Numbered from the stretch's first letter, positions 15,796 to 25,061 are shown. The stretch: DNA of 64,000 bases from Mesorhizobium sp. 131-2-1 (GCF_016756535.1 NZ_AP023247.1:1178001-1242000); one strand, 5' to 3'. A program made the numbers and translations. The notes: generated by a model not told the origin, from the letters alone.

Positions 15796-16731
15796 ATGTG
15801 GACCGGAATTTTCCCCGCCGTCACGACCAAATTCACCGAGGACGACCGTCTCGATCATGCCGAGATGGAGCGCTGCTACGCGCTGCAGATGGAGGCCGGC
15901 TGCGACGGCATCATCGTCTGCGGCTCGCTCGGCGAGGGACCGATGCTGTCGCATGACGAGAAGATCGAGGTGCTGAAGACGGCGCAGAAGGTCGCCGGAG
16001 GCAAGCCGGTGCTGCTCACCGTCAACGAAGCCGGCACCCGCGAGGCGGCAAGCATCGCGCGCCGCGCCGCGCAGGCCGGGGCCAGCGGATTGATGGTGGT
16101 TCCGAGCCCGATCTACCATACCGACCCGCGAGAGACGGTCGCCGCGTTGCGCGCCGTGGCGGAGGCCGGCGACCTGCCGGTCATGATCTACTCCAACCGG
16201 CTGGCCTACCGCGTCGACGTCACGGTCGACCTGATGGAGGAACTGGCGTCCGACGCGCGGTTCGTCGCCATCAAGGAATCCTCCGACGACATCCGCCGCT
16301 CGACCGAGATCATCAACCGGTTCGGCGACCGCTACGATCTGTTCACCGGCGTCGACAATCTTGCCTTCGAGGCGCTGTCGGTCGGCGCCATCGGCTGGGT
16401 GGCGGGGCTGGTCACCGCCTTCCCGCGCGAGACGGTGGCGATCTACCAGCTGATGAAGCAGGGCCGGCGCGGGGAGGCGCTGGAGATCTATCGCTGGTTC
16501 CGGCCGCTGCTCGACCTCGACGTCTCGACCTATCTGGTCCAAAACATCAAGCTTGCTGAAGTGCTGGCGATCGATACCAATGACCGCGTTCGCATGCCGC
16601 GCCAGCCGCTGTCGGGCGAGCGCCGCAAGGCGGTGGAAAAGATCGTCCGGGATGCGCTGGCGGTGCGGCCGAAACTGCCGTCATTGCAGAATTCTCCTCG
16701 ATCGGCGGAGAAGTTGGCCGCGGCCGAATAA
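15796..16731 (+). CDS. DHDPS-family lyase, probable pyrroline-4-hydroxy-2-carboxylate deaminase
   Basis: 311 residues; class I aldolase-like DapA superfamily. The Schiff-base lysine is in FVAIKESSDD, the catalytic tyrosine in PVMIYSNR, and the carboxylate-binding loop is GSLGEGP. On sequence alone it could be DapA-like, but the context (GntR regulator, D-amino-acid oxidase, proline-racemase-family epimerase) fits HypD. HypD deaminates 1-pyrroline-4-hydroxy-2-carboxylate to alpha-ketoglutarate semialdehyde. ATG 15796 is preceded by GGAGG; an in-frame TTG upstream lies within the promoter. It is the first gene of the operon. Confidence 0.85.
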   Translation: MWTGIFPAVTTKFTEDDRLDHAEMERCYALQMEAGCDGIIVCGSLGEGPMLSHDEKIEVLKTAQKVAGGKPVLLTVNEAGTREAASIARRAAQAGASGLMVVPSPIYHTDPRETVAALRAVAEAGDLPVMIYSNRLAYRVDVTVDLMEELASDARFVAIKESSDDIRRSTEIINRFGDRYDLFTGVDNLAFEALSVGAIGWVAGLVTAFPRETVAIYQLMKQGRRGEALEIYRWFRPLLDLDVSTYLVQNIKLAEVLAIDTNDRVRMPRQPLSGERRKAVEKIVRDALAVRPKLPSLQNSPRSAEKLAAAE

Positions 16732-16746
16732 GGGAACAGCATTCGC

Positions 16747-18042
16747 GTGCAAGGAAATTCAGGATTGGCAGATGCAGGGCGCCGCCCTTCCCGCGAACGG
16801 CGGGAAGGGGAAGAAGACATTGCCATCATCGGCGGCGGCATCATCGGCATCTGCGCCGCCACCTATCTCGCCGAAGCCGGGCGAAACGTCACGATCTTCG
16901 ATCGCACGGGCATCTGCGAGGAGACGAGCTCCGGCAATGCCGCCGCCTTCGCCTTCTCCGACGTGCTGCCGCTGGCGCACAAGGGCATGATCCGGCAATT
17001 GCCGAAATGGCTCGCCGACCCGCTTGGGCCGCTCAGCATTCCTCCGGCCTATCTGCCCAGGCTGCTGCCCTGGCTGATCCGCTTCTGGCGCGCCGGGGCG
17101 GCAAGGAACTTCGAGGCGGGCCTCGCCGCCCAGGCCGGCATGATGAAGCTCGCCGAGGCCGAATGGATGGGGCTACTCGACCGCTCCGGCACCAGGCGGA
17201 TGCTGCGCGAGGACGGCTCGCTGGAGTTCTACGAGAGCGAGACGGAGTTCCGCGCCTCGCTGCCGGGCTGGGCGGAGCGCGAACGTTTCGGCATCGGTTT
17301 CCGCCATGTCGAGGGCGAGGAGATGGCTACTCTGCAGCCAGGCCTCTCGCCACGCTTCGTCAAGGGTACCTTCGTGCCAAGCTGGAAGACCGTCGCCGAT
17401 CCCAAGCTGCTCGGCAAGGCGGTCTGGGCCCATGCGGAACGGCTCGGCGCCCGCTTCGAGCACGCACGCGTCGACCGGGTCGAGGCCGGCGCGGATGGGG
17501 CGACGATCGTGCTTGCCGATGGCACGACCAGGAAGGCCAACCACCTCGTCATCGCCGCCGGCGCATGGTCGCATCTGTTGGCCAGGGAGGTCGGCGAGCG
17601 AATCCCGCTTGAGACCGAGCGCGGCTACAACACGACACTGCCGAAGACCGCCTTCGACGTGAAGCGGCAGCTGATCTTCTCCGGGCACGGTTTCGTCATC
17701 ACGCCGCTTGAAACAGGCTTGCGCGTCGGCGGCGCCGTCGAGCTCGGCGGGCTCGACCGGCCGCCGAACTTCGCGCGCTCAAAGGCCATGCTGGAGAAGG
17801 CGAAGGCCTTCCTGCCGGGGCTGGACCCGACGGGCGGCCGCGAATGGATGGGCTATCGCCCGTCGCTGCCGGATTCGCTGCCCGTCATTGGCCGGGCGCG
17901 CGCGCCGAACACATACTACGCATTCGGCCACGGCCATCTCGGCCTGACCCAGGCAGCCGCCACCGGACGCTTGATCCGCGATCTCGTTCTCGGGCAGACT
18001 CCGCCGCTTGATCCAACCCCATTCCGCCCGCAGCGGTTCTGA
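16747..18042 (+). CDS. FAD-dependent D-hydroxyproline oxidase/dehydrogenase (DadA-like)
   Basis: About 431 residues from GTG 16747; the FAD loop IAIIGGGIIGICAATYLAEA begins near residue 25, so the N-terminus is slightly long for the family and a later start is possible. Other blocks: SSGNAAAFAFSDVLPLA, LETERGYNTT, and HGHLGLTQAAATGRL at the C-terminal FAD contact. It belongs to the same superfamily as the dadA product at 7217 but is clearly distinct. Its place between the deaminase and epimerase genes suggests oxidation of cis-4-hydroxy-D-proline to pyrroline-4-hydroxy-2-carboxylate (HypO role). The deaminase stop is 15 bases upstream. Confidence 0.85.
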   Translation: MQGNSGLADAGRRPSRERREGEEDIAIIGGGIIGICAATYLAEAGRNVTIFDRTGICEETSSGNAAAFAFSDVLPLAHKGMIRQLPKWLADPLGPLSIPPAYLPRLLPWLIRFWRAGAARNFEAGLAAQAGMMKLAEAEWMGLLDRSGTRRMLREDGSLEFYESETEFRASLPGWAERERFGIGFRHVEGEEMATLQPGLSPRFVKGTFVPSWKTVADPKLLGKAVWAHAERLGARFEHARVDRVEAGADGATIVLADGTTRKANHLVIAAGAWSHLLAREVGERIPLETERGYNTTLPKTAFDVKRQLIFSGHGFVITPLETGLRVGGAVELGGLDRPPNFARSKAMLEKAKAFLPGLDPTGGREWMGYRPSLPDSLPVIGRARAPNTYYAFGHGHLGLTQAAATGRLIRDLVLGQTPPLDPTPFRPQRF

Positions 18043-18060
18043 CATCCAGGTAGCAGCATC

Positions 18061-19062
18061 ATGGCCAAAAAATCCTTCTTCTGCATCGACGGCCACACTT
18101 GCGGCAATCCGGTGAGGCTGGTCGCCGGCGGCGGACCGCTGCTCCAGGGTTCATCCATGATGGAGCGGCGCGCCCATTTCCTCGCCGAATACGACTGGAT
18201 CCGCACCGGGCTGATGTTCGAGCCGCGCGGCCATGACGTGATGTCGGGCTCGATCCTCTATCCGCCGACGCGCGAGGACTGCGACATCGCCATCCTGTTC
18301 ATCGAGACCTCCGGCTGCCTGCCGATGTGCGGCCACGGCACGATCGGCACCGTGACGATGGCGATCGAGCATGGGCTGATCAAGCCGAAGACGCCGGGCG
18401 TGCTGAGGTTGGACACGCCGGCTGGCCTGGTCGTCGCGGAGTACAAGCAGGTCGGCGAGTATGTCGAAGAGGTGCGCATCACCAACGTGCCGTCCTTCCT
18501 CTACGCGGAAGGCCTGACGGTCGAATGTCCGGTGCTCGGCGAGATCAGCGTCGACGTCGCCTATGGCGGCAATTTCTATGCCATCGTCGAGCCGCAGGCG
18601 AACTACCGCGATATGGCCGACCATTCGGCCGGCGACCTCATCGCCTGGAGCCCGGTGGTGCGCCAGCGGCTCAATGAGAAATACTCCTTCGTGCATCCCG
18701 AGAACCCTGGCATCAACCGGCTGTCGCACATGCTTTGGACCGGCAAGCCGACAAATCCGGAAGCCGATGCGCGCAACGCCGTCTTCTACGGCGACAAGGC
18801 CATCGACCGCTCGCCTTGCGGCACCGGCACCTCGGCGCGCATGGTGCAGCTGCACGCCAAGGGCAAGCTCAAGGCCGGCGACAGCTTTGTCCACGAATCG
18901 ATCATCGGCTCGCTGTTCAAGGGTAAGGTCGAAAAGGAGGTCGTCGTGGCCGGCAAGCCGGCGATCATCCCCTCAATCGGCGGCTGGGCGCGGATGACCG
19001 GATTGAACACCATCTTCATCGACGACCGCGATCCGTTCGCGCATGGCTTCGTGGTCACGTGA
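18061..19062 (+). CDS. 4-hydroxyproline 2-epimerase (proline racemase family)
   Basis: 333 residues. Both catalytic cysteines of the racemase/epimerase branch are present: CGHGT (about residue 91) and PCGTGTSARM (about 257). This excludes the trans-3-hydroxyproline dehydratase branch, where the second Cys is Thr. The family interconverts trans-4-hydroxy-L-proline and cis-4-hydroxy-D-proline, or prolines. With the neighbouring oxidase and deaminase it supplies the first step of hydroxyproline use, a nutrient from plant cell walls or collagen. 18 bases separate it from the oxidase gene. The final dehydrogenase of the pathway (HypH) is not in this operon. Confidence 0.9.
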   Translation: MAKKSFFCIDGHTCGNPVRLVAGGGPLLQGSSMMERRAHFLAEYDWIRTGLMFEPRGHDVMSGSILYPPTREDCDIAILFIETSGCLPMCGHGTIGTVTMAIEHGLIKPKTPGVLRLDTPAGLVVAEYKQVGEYVEEVRITNVPSFLYAEGLTVECPVLGEISVDVAYGGNFYAIVEPQANYRDMADHSAGDLIAWSPVVRQRLNEKYSFVHPENPGINRLSHMLWTGKPTNPEADARNAVFYGDKAIDRSPCGTGTSARMVQLHAKGKLKAGDSFVHESIIGSLFKGKVEKEVVVAGKPAIIPSIGGWARMTGLNTIFIDDRDPFAHGFVVT

Positions 19063-19083
19063 GGCTGTCGCCGGTCGAGAGCG

Positions 19084-19971
19084 TCAACCGGCCTCGTCGC
19101 CAGTCGAGACCTGATCGCGGAACCAGTCGGCAAAGGTGATTTCGGCGGCCGAGGGCTGCGCCGACATCGTCAGATAGTAGCCTTTGTCCTTGTCGGTTGC
19201 GATGTCGGAGACGACCACGAGATCGCCGCGCCGCAGCTCCTCGCGAAAGACCTCGATCGGGCAAAGGGCGACGCCGTGGCCGGCGATGACGGCCGTCGCC
19301 AAAATGTTGAAATCGGCGAAGACGGGCCCGTTGCCGACATCGGCCCCGGCCATGCCGGCTTGCGAGAACCATTCGCGCCAGCCTTGACGGGTTTCGTCAT
19401 GCAAAAGCTCCGCCGCCGCAATGTCCACCGGCGAGGCGAGCCGGCCCTTGCGCGCCAGATAGTGAGGGCTGCAGGCGGGCCGGCTCATGCGGGAAAAGAG
19501 CTTGAGGCTGGTGGCCTTGGGGGATGGGTCCGCGCCGAGCGTGATCAGGATGTCGTTGTCATCGTCCTCGAGCCGGTCTTCGGCCTTTGCATAGGCGACG
19601 CGGATCGCAATCCCGGGGTGACGCGCGGTAAAATCCGGCAGGCGCGGCACCAGCCACCGGCTGGCAATGGAGGGGATGCAGCCCACCGACAGCGATGCGA
19701 CGGCAGCGTTCCGTCGAATGCGCCGGCATGCGGCCGCAAGATCGGAGAGCGCCGCGTTCGCCGACGCCTGCAGGGCGAGGCCGGCATCGGTCAGCCGCAC
19801 CTTGCGGGCATCCCTGTGGAACAAGGGCACGCCGAGCCATTCCTCCAGCCGCCTGATCTGATGGCTGATCGCCGGATGGGTCACATGCAGCTCCTCGCCG
19901 GCGGCCGAGAAGCTGAGATGGCGCGCGGCGGCCTCAAAAGCGCGGATCGCGTTCAGCGGCAGATAGTCCAT
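19084..19971 (-). CDS. LysR-family regulator (GcvA-like)
   Basis: 295 residues. MDYLPLNAIRAFEAAARHLSF begins a standard LysR helix-turn-helix, with HVTHPAISHQIRRLEEWLG as the recognition region, followed by an effector-binding domain. The sequence style matches the GcvA/AmpR subgroup. It is convergent with the hydroxyproline operon and divergent from the frameshifted ectC-like gene across about 170 bases. Its target may therefore be that gene, or distant genes. A T-N11-A type AT-rich stretch (ATAAATTTTTCTAAT) lies just upstream of its start. Confidence 0.85.
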   Translation of the reverse strand: MDYLPLNAIRAFEAAARHLSFSAAGEELHVTHPAISHQIRRLEEWLGVPLFHRDARKVRLTDAGLALQASANAALSDLAAACRRIRRNAAVASLSVGCIPSIASRWLVPRLPDFTARHPGIAIRVAYAKAEDRLEDDDNDILITLGADPSPKATSLKLFSRMSRPACSPHYLARKGRLASPVDIAAAELLHDETRQGWREWFSQAGMAGADVGNGPVFADFNILATAVIAGHGVALCPIEVFREELRRGDLVVVSDIATDKDKGYYLTMSAQPSAAEITFADWFRDQVSTGDEAG

Positions 19972-20143
19972 CTATAAATTTTTCTAATGTGTCCGACGAA
20001 AATCCGTCATTTGAAACCCGGCTCGGGTCGCGACATGCTGAAGCCCGTTTCGAAACCTGATGCGAAAATAGCAGCCAAAACAAAGCGAAGCCAGAGCAAT
20101 CCGCTGTCGTCGCCGTTCCTCGCCTTTCATAGAGAGAGATGCC

Positions 20144-20531
20144 ATGTTCACCAGGCAATTATCCGATGTAGAAAAAACTGACTTCTTTGTCGATTGGGGC
20201 AACGGCACCAGCCACCGGCTGCTGACCCAGCGGGACGGCATGGGATTCACCGTCTGTCATACCATCGTGCGGGCAGGCAGCGAATCGCGCCTGCAATACC
20301 GACGGCATCTCGAAGCCTGCTATTGCATCTCCGGCAGCGGCGAAGTCGAGGACATGTCCGGCGCCATCCATCGCATCGAGCCCGGGAACCATCTACGTGC
20401 TCGACGCCCATGACGACCACTATCTGCGCGCCGACGGCGCCGGCGACATGGTGCTGGTCAGCGTCTTCAATCCGCCGCTCAACGGCACCGAACGGCACAG
20501 TCTGAGTGGCGACGGCGGCTCCGCCTACTGA
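20144..20531 (+). pseudogene. ectC: Lone ectoine synthase-like gene (ectC), frameshifted
   Basis: The first 82 codons give an EctC-type cupin ([52 protein letters not shown]). At 20381-20390 (CCCGGGAACC) there is one base too many. Removing it restores [14 protein letters not shown] and [12 protein letters not shown] to a stop at 20529, giving 128 residues, the standard EctC length. Without that correction the protein stops at 20413. No ectA or ectB is nearby, so this is a lone ectC, as seen in bacteria that import precursors or use EctC for another role. A genuine inactivating mutation and a homopolymer sequencing error are both possible. Confidence 0.8.
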
Positions 20532-20937
20532 AGATTCGCGCTGCCGCCATCCTGCTGGGCTTTCACGTACCGCCTCGCCGTCATACAGGCGTCACACAAG
20601 AAGAATCCCGACCCGGCGGAAAGCGTGGGAGCGCAAAACGGGTCACCTTCGCCGGCGCAAGAAATCTTCTCATCACCTAATTTTGACGGTGATTTCTTCG
20701 AAACGACGCGCATCATGCGGCTGAATCGTCAAAGACATTGCGTTATGCCAATGTTAGGGTCCGCGATAGTCCAGAGGCCGGGTGCAAAAAACGGGCAATC
20801 GAACGGCGTGCTTCCAAAACACGCGAGGCGGTTGAAAAAATCACGTTGCAATCCGGGCTCGAAACTTTACGACTAGGGGAAATACGAAAAGGAATGCGAC
20901 CGGGAACCGGGCGACATTCCAGGGGAGCCACGGCAGT
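20532..20937. other. Non-coding stretch before livH
   Basis: About 400 bases between the ectC-like gene and livH with no convincing gene. A 63-codon minus-strand frame (20525-20716, with a CDACM segment) has no clear ribosome-binding site or relatives that I recognise. The part before livH is AT-richer and presumably holds the liv promoter; TTGCAA...TTTACG near 20846-20873 is a weak candidate. Confidence 0.4.
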
Positions 20938-21840
20938 ATGCAATACTTTGTCCAGCAGCTTATAAACGGGCTGACGCTGGGATCGATCTATGGGCTGATC
21001 GCAATCGGCTACACGATGGTCTACGGCATCATCGGCATGATCAATTTCGCCCATGGCGACATTTTCATGGTCGGGGCCTTCACCGCCCTCATCGTCTTCC
21101 TCATCCTCGGCGCGCTGTTCTATTCCGTGCCGATCGTCATCGCCCTGCTAATCATGATGATCGTGGCGATGCTGCTCACCAGCCTCTACAACTGGACGAT
21201 CGAAAAGGTGGCCTACCGGCCGCTGCGCGGTTCGTTCCGGCTGGCGCCGCTGATCACCGCCATCGGCATGTCGATCGCGCTGTCCAATTTCGTCCAGGTG
21301 ACGCAGGGCCCGCGCAACAAGCCGGTGCCGCCGATGGTATCCCAGGTCTACACGATCAGTGGCGTCAGCGTGTCGCTGAAGCAGATCATCATCGTGCTGG
21401 TCACCGCGATCCTGCTGGCGATCTTCTGGTATCTGGTCAACAGGACAGCGCTTGGTCGAGCGCAGCGCGCCTGCGAGCAGGACCGCAAGATGGCGGCGCT
21501 GCTCGGCATTGACGTCGACCGTACCATTTCGATCACCTTCATCATGGGCGCAGCCCTTGCCGCCGTCGCCGGCACGCTGTTCCTGATGTACTACGGCGTG
21601 GTGGTGTTCTCGGACGGCTTCACGCCCGGCGTGAAGGCCTTCACCGCCGCCGTGCTCGGCGGCATCGGCTCACTGCCCGGTGCCGTGCTCGGCGGGTTGT
21701 TGATCGGCTTCATCGAGAGCATGTGGTCGGCCTATTTCTCCATCGACTACAAGGACGTCGCCGCCTTCTCCATCCTGGCGATCGTGCTGATCTTCCTGCC
21801 TTCCGGCATCCTGGGCCGGCCAGAAGTCGAAAAGGTCTGA
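20938..21840 (+). CDS. livH: Branched-chain amino acid ABC transporter permease LivH
   Basis: 300 residues, almost entirely hydrophobic with about eight membrane helices. LTLGSIYGLIAIGYTMVYGI at the N-terminus and MINFAHGD are diagnostic of LivH. AVLGGIGSLPGAVLGGLLIG near the C-terminus belongs to the EAA-like contact with the ATPase. It is the first gene of a six-gene liv set (permeases H and M, ATPases G and F, a small membrane protein, a binding protein). In rhizobia such systems import branched-chain and other amino acids and matter in symbiosis; the actual substrate is not shown by the sequence. Confidence 0.95.
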   Translation: MQYFVQQLINGLTLGSIYGLIAIGYTMVYGIIGMINFAHGDIFMVGAFTALIVFLILGALFYSVPIVIALLIMMIVAMLLTSLYNWTIEKVAYRPLRGSFRLAPLITAIGMSIALSNFVQVTQGPRNKPVPPMVSQVYTISGVSVSLKQIIIVLVTAILLAIFWYLVNRTALGRAQRACEQDRKMAALLGIDVDRTISITFIMGAALAAVAGTLFLMYYGVVVFSDGFTPGVKAFTAAVLGGIGSLPGAVLGGLLIGFIESMWSAYFSIDYKDVAAFSILAIVLIFLPSGILGRPEVEKV

Positions 21841-21844
21841 GTTC

Positions 21845-23236
21845 ATGGCGGTTACCGTGTCTCCGGAGCGCGACGTCGTCGCCAACCCTGTCCAGCGCGC
21901 TTTTCGCGAGGCGCTCTATGCCGGCGCCATCGCGCTCGGTCTGTTCGTGCTGTTCATCGGTCTCAAGACCGATCAGAACATCTCCAACGAGCTGATCCTG
22001 GTGCAGCGCTGGGGCCTGCTTGCCGTGGTGGTGATCCTCACGGCCGGCGGGCGTTTCCTCTACGTCGGCTTCGCCCAGCCGGCGATGGAGCGGGCCAAGG
22101 CTGAAAAGGCAAAGGCTCCCGCGGCCGTCGCCGAGCCCGGCTTCTTGCGCCGCAACTTCAACTCGATCGGCGCCGCAGTGCTGCTGCTGTATCCGGTGGC
22201 AATCGTGCTGTTGTTCGGCTTCCAGGGCTCGCTGAAATGGGTCGACAATTTCGGCATCCAGATCCTGATCTATGTGATGCTGGCCTGGGGGCTGAACATC
22301 GTCATCGGGCTGGCCGGCCTGCTCGACCTCGGCTATGTCGCCTTCTATGCGGTCGGTGCCTACGCCTACGCACTGCTCGGCACGCATTTCGGCCTGTCGT
22401 TCTGGATCCTGTTGCCGGCCGCCGGCATGATGGCTGCGTTCTGGGGCGTCATGCTCGGCTTTCCGGTGCTGCGCCTGCGCGGCGACTATCTGGCGATCGT
22501 GACGCTGGCCTTCGGCGAGATCATTCGGTTGGTGATCATCAACTGGCGCGAAGTGACCAACGGCTCGGCCGGCATTTCCGGTATCCCGAAGGTCAGCTTC
22601 TTCGGGTTGATGTCGTTCAATGTCTCGGACCCCAACTACATCGCCAAGGTTCTCGGCATCGCCCAGTCGGGCGCCTATTACAAGATTTTCCTCTATTACC
22701 TGATCCTGGGGCTCTGCTTCCTCACCGCCTTCGTCACCATCAGGCTGCGTCGGCTGCCGGTCGGCCGGGCCTGGGAAGCACTGCGTGAGGATGAGATCGC
22801 CTGCCGCTCGCTCGGCATCAACACCACCACCACCAAGCTGACCGCCTTTGCCACCGGCGCCATGTTCGGCGGCTTCGCCGGCTCGTTCTTCGCCGCACGG
22901 CAAGGCTTCGTCAGCCCGGAATCCTTCGTCTTCCTGGAGTCGGCGATCATCCTCGCCATTGTCGTGCTCGGCGGCATGGGCTCGCTTGGCGGCATCGCGG
23001 TTGCGGCGCTGGTGATGATCGGCGGCACGGAAATCCTGCGCGAGCTGAGCTTCCTCAAGGCGGTGTTCGGCCCCGACTTCACCCCGGAGCTCTACCGCAT
23101 GCTTCTGTTCGGCATAGCCATGGTCGTCGTCATGCTGTGGAAGCCGCGCGGCTTCGTCGGCAGCCGCGAGCCGACGGCCTTCCTCAAGGAGCGAAGAGCG
23201 GTCTCAGGCTCCTTCACGAAGGAGGGCCACGGCTGA
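21845..23236 (+). CDS. livM: Branched-chain amino acid ABC transporter permease LivM
   Basis: 463 residues with an N-terminal extension of about 120 residues (two extra helices and a charged linker) before the LivM core. The core starts LNIVIGLAGLLDLGYVAFYAVGAY. It continues with GFPVLRLRGDYLAIVTLAFGEIIR, the family signature, and AFFAARQGFVSPE/VVLGGMGSLGG near the end. It starts four bases after livH, and its TGA overlaps the livG ATG (TGATG), indicating translational coupling through the operon. Confidence 0.95.
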   Translation: MAVTVSPERDVVANPVQRAFREALYAGAIALGLFVLFIGLKTDQNISNELILVQRWGLLAVVVILTAGGRFLYVGFAQPAMERAKAEKAKAPAAVAEPGFLRRNFNSIGAAVLLLYPVAIVLLFGFQGSLKWVDNFGIQILIYVMLAWGLNIVIGLAGLLDLGYVAFYAVGAYAYALLGTHFGLSFWILLPAAGMMAAFWGVMLGFPVLRLRGDYLAIVTLAFGEIIRLVIINWREVTNGSAGISGIPKVSFFGLMSFNVSDPNYIAKVLGIAQSGAYYKIFLYYLILGLCFLTAFVTIRLRRLPVGRAWEALREDEIACRSLGINTTTTKLTAFATGAMFGGFAGSFFAARQGFVSPESFVFLESAIILAIVVLGGMGSLGGIAVAALVMIGGTEILRELSFLKAVFGPDFTPELYRMLLFGIAMVVVMLWKPRGFVGSREPTAFLKERRAVSGSFTKEGHG

Positions 23237-24333
23237 TGAACGCGACCCCTTCCTCGAACGAGTTCATCCTGCAGGTCGAGCATCTGTCGATGAAGTTCGG
23301 CGGCCTGGTCGCTATTGGCGACCTGTCCTTCCAGGCCAGGCGCGGCGAGATCACCGCGCTGATCGGCCCCAACGGCGCCGGCAAGACCACGGTGTTCAAT
23401 TGCATCACCGGCTTCTACAAGCCGTCGGAAGGTATGATCACGCTGAACCGCAGCGACGGCTCGAGCTACCTGCTCGAACGCCTGCCGAACCACGAGATCC
23501 CGGCGCGCGCCAAGGTGGCGCGCACCTTCCAGAACATCCGCCTGTTCTCGGGCATGACATTGCTGGAGAACCTGCTGGTCGCCCAGCACAACAAGCTGAT
23601 GAAGGCGTCGGGCTATACGATGCTCGGCTTGTTCGGCTTCTCGAGCTATCGCAAGGCGTCGGCCGAATCGATCGACCTGGCCAAGCACTGGCTGGAGAAG
23701 GCCAACCTGGTCGACCGCGCCGACGATCCGGCCGGCGACCTGCCCTATGGCGCGCAGCGGCGCCTGGAGATCGCCCGCGCCATGTGCACGGGGCCTGAGC
23801 TTCTGTGCCTCGACGAGCCGGCCGCCGGCCTCAATCCGAAGGAATCGGCGGCGCTCAACGAGCTCTTGATGGACATCAAGAAGAGCACTTCGATCCTGCT
23901 GATCGAGCACGACATGTCGGTGGTCATGCAGATCTCCGATCACGTCGTGGTGCTCGAATATGGCCGCAAGATCTCGGACGGCAATCCGCACTCGGTCAGG
24001 ACCGACCCGCGCGTCATCGCCGCCTATCTCGGCGTCGACGACGAGGAGGTCGAGACGGTGCTGACCGAGGTCGGCGACGAGGACGTCATCGAGCAGTTGG
24101 ACACCGGCCCCGACAAGGCGCACGGGTCCGACATGTCGTCGTCGATGATGGCCGGCCCGGTGACCGACACGATCGGCCACAGCGAGGGCGAGCGCGTGAC
24201 GGTGTCGAAGGGCGCCTCCAAGGCAGCCCAGGTCGATGCAAAGGCCAACGCGCCGAGAAAGCCGTCCGAGCGGGCCACCGCCAAGCCGGCCGGAAAATCC
24301 CCGACAGCCAAGCCGCGCGGAGGACGTAAGTAA
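23236..24333 (+). CDS. livG: ABC transporter ATP-binding protein LivG with basic C-terminal extension
   Basis: 365 residues where LivG is usually about 250-260. Residues 10-260 are a complete ATPase: Walker A GPNGAGKTT, the LivG-specific ARTFQNIRLF, signature region LPYGAQRRLEIARAM, Walker B LLCLDEPAAGLNP and switch His in IEHDMS. After YLGVDDEE the last ~95 residues are low complexity: first acidic, then Ala/Lys/Pro-rich, ending in PRGGRK. This tail is probably disordered, and its role is unknown. The start ATG overlaps the livM stop, and the stop overlaps the livF ATG. Confidence 0.93.
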   Translation: MNATPSSNEFILQVEHLSMKFGGLVAIGDLSFQARRGEITALIGPNGAGKTTVFNCITGFYKPSEGMITLNRSDGSSYLLERLPNHEIPARAKVARTFQNIRLFSGMTLLENLLVAQHNKLMKASGYTMLGLFGFSSYRKASAESIDLAKHWLEKANLVDRADDPAGDLPYGAQRRLEIARAMCTGPELLCLDEPAAGLNPKESAALNELLMDIKKSTSILLIEHDMSVVMQISDHVVVLEYGRKISDGNPHSVRTDPRVIAAYLGVDDEEVETVLTEVGDEDVIEQLDTGPDKAHGSDMSSSMMAGPVTDTIGHSEGERVTVSKGASKAAQVDAKANAPRKPSERATAKPAGKSPTAKPRGGRK

Positions 24334-25061
24334 TGGCCGGCACAACGCTGCTCGACATCAAGGGCGTCGAGACCTACTACGGCAACATCCGGGCGCTGAA
24401 CGGCGTCAATGTGCAGGTCAACGAAGGCGAGGTGGTCGCTCTGATCGGCGCCAACGGCGCCGGCAAGTCGACGCTGATGATGACCATCTTCGGCGCTCCA
24501 CGGGCACGGGCGGGCACCATCACCTTCGCCGGCACCGACATCACCCAGATGCCGACCCACGAGATCGCCCGCATGCGCATCGCGCAGTCGCCGGAGGGAC
24601 GCCGCATCTTCCCGCGCATGACGGTGATGGAAAACCTGCAGATGGGCGCCAGCCTCGACAACCTCAAATACTATGACGAGGACGTCGAGAAGGTGTTCAC
24701 GCTGTTCCCGCGGCTGAAGGAGCGCATCGCCCAGCGCGGCGGCACGCTGTCGGGCGGCGAACAGCAGATGCTGTCGATCGGGCGCGCGCTGATGGCGCGG
24801 CCGAAGCTGCTTCTGCTCGACGAGCCGTCGCTGGGCTTGGCGCCGCTGATCGTCAAGCAGATCTTCGACGCCATCCGCGAGCTGAACCGCACCCAGGGGT
24901 TGACCGTGTTCCTGGTCGAGCAGAACGCTTTCGGCGCGCTGAAGCTCGCCAATCGTGGCTACGTCATGGTTAACGGCAATGTGACGATGAGCGGCTCCGG
25001 CAAGGAACTGCTCGCCAATCCGGAAGTGCGCGCCGCCTATCTCGAAGGCGGCCACCACTGA
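24333..25061 (+). CDS. livF: ABC transporter ATP-binding protein LivF
   Basis: 242 residues, normal length. LDIKGVETYYGNIRALNGV is the LivF N-terminus. Walker A is GANGAGKST, the LivF-type QSPEGRRIFPRMTV is present, the signature is LSGGEQQML, and Walker B is LLLLDEPSLGLAP. It forms the ATPase heterodimer with LivG. The start is coupled to the livG stop (TAATG). It is followed by about 110 bases containing an extragenic palindrome, which may mark the end of the H-M-G-F unit. Confidence 0.95.
   Translation: MAGTTLLDIKGVETYYGNIRALNGVNVQVNEGEVVALIGANGAGKSTLMMTIFGAPRARAGTITFAGTDITQMPTHEIARMRIAQSPEGRRIFPRMTVMENLQMGASLDNLKYYDEDVEKVFTLFPRLKERIAQRGGTLSGGEQQMLSIGRALMARPKLLLLDEPSLGLAPLIVKQIFDAIRELNRTQGLTVFLVEQNAFGALKLANRGYVMVNGNVTMSGSGKELLANPEVRAAYLEGGHH

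Noticed and set aside
20525..20716. 63-codon minus-strand gene before livH
   Set aside because: No ribosome-binding site, overlap with the end of the ectC-like gene and no recognised relative; kept only as a remark in the gap entry.
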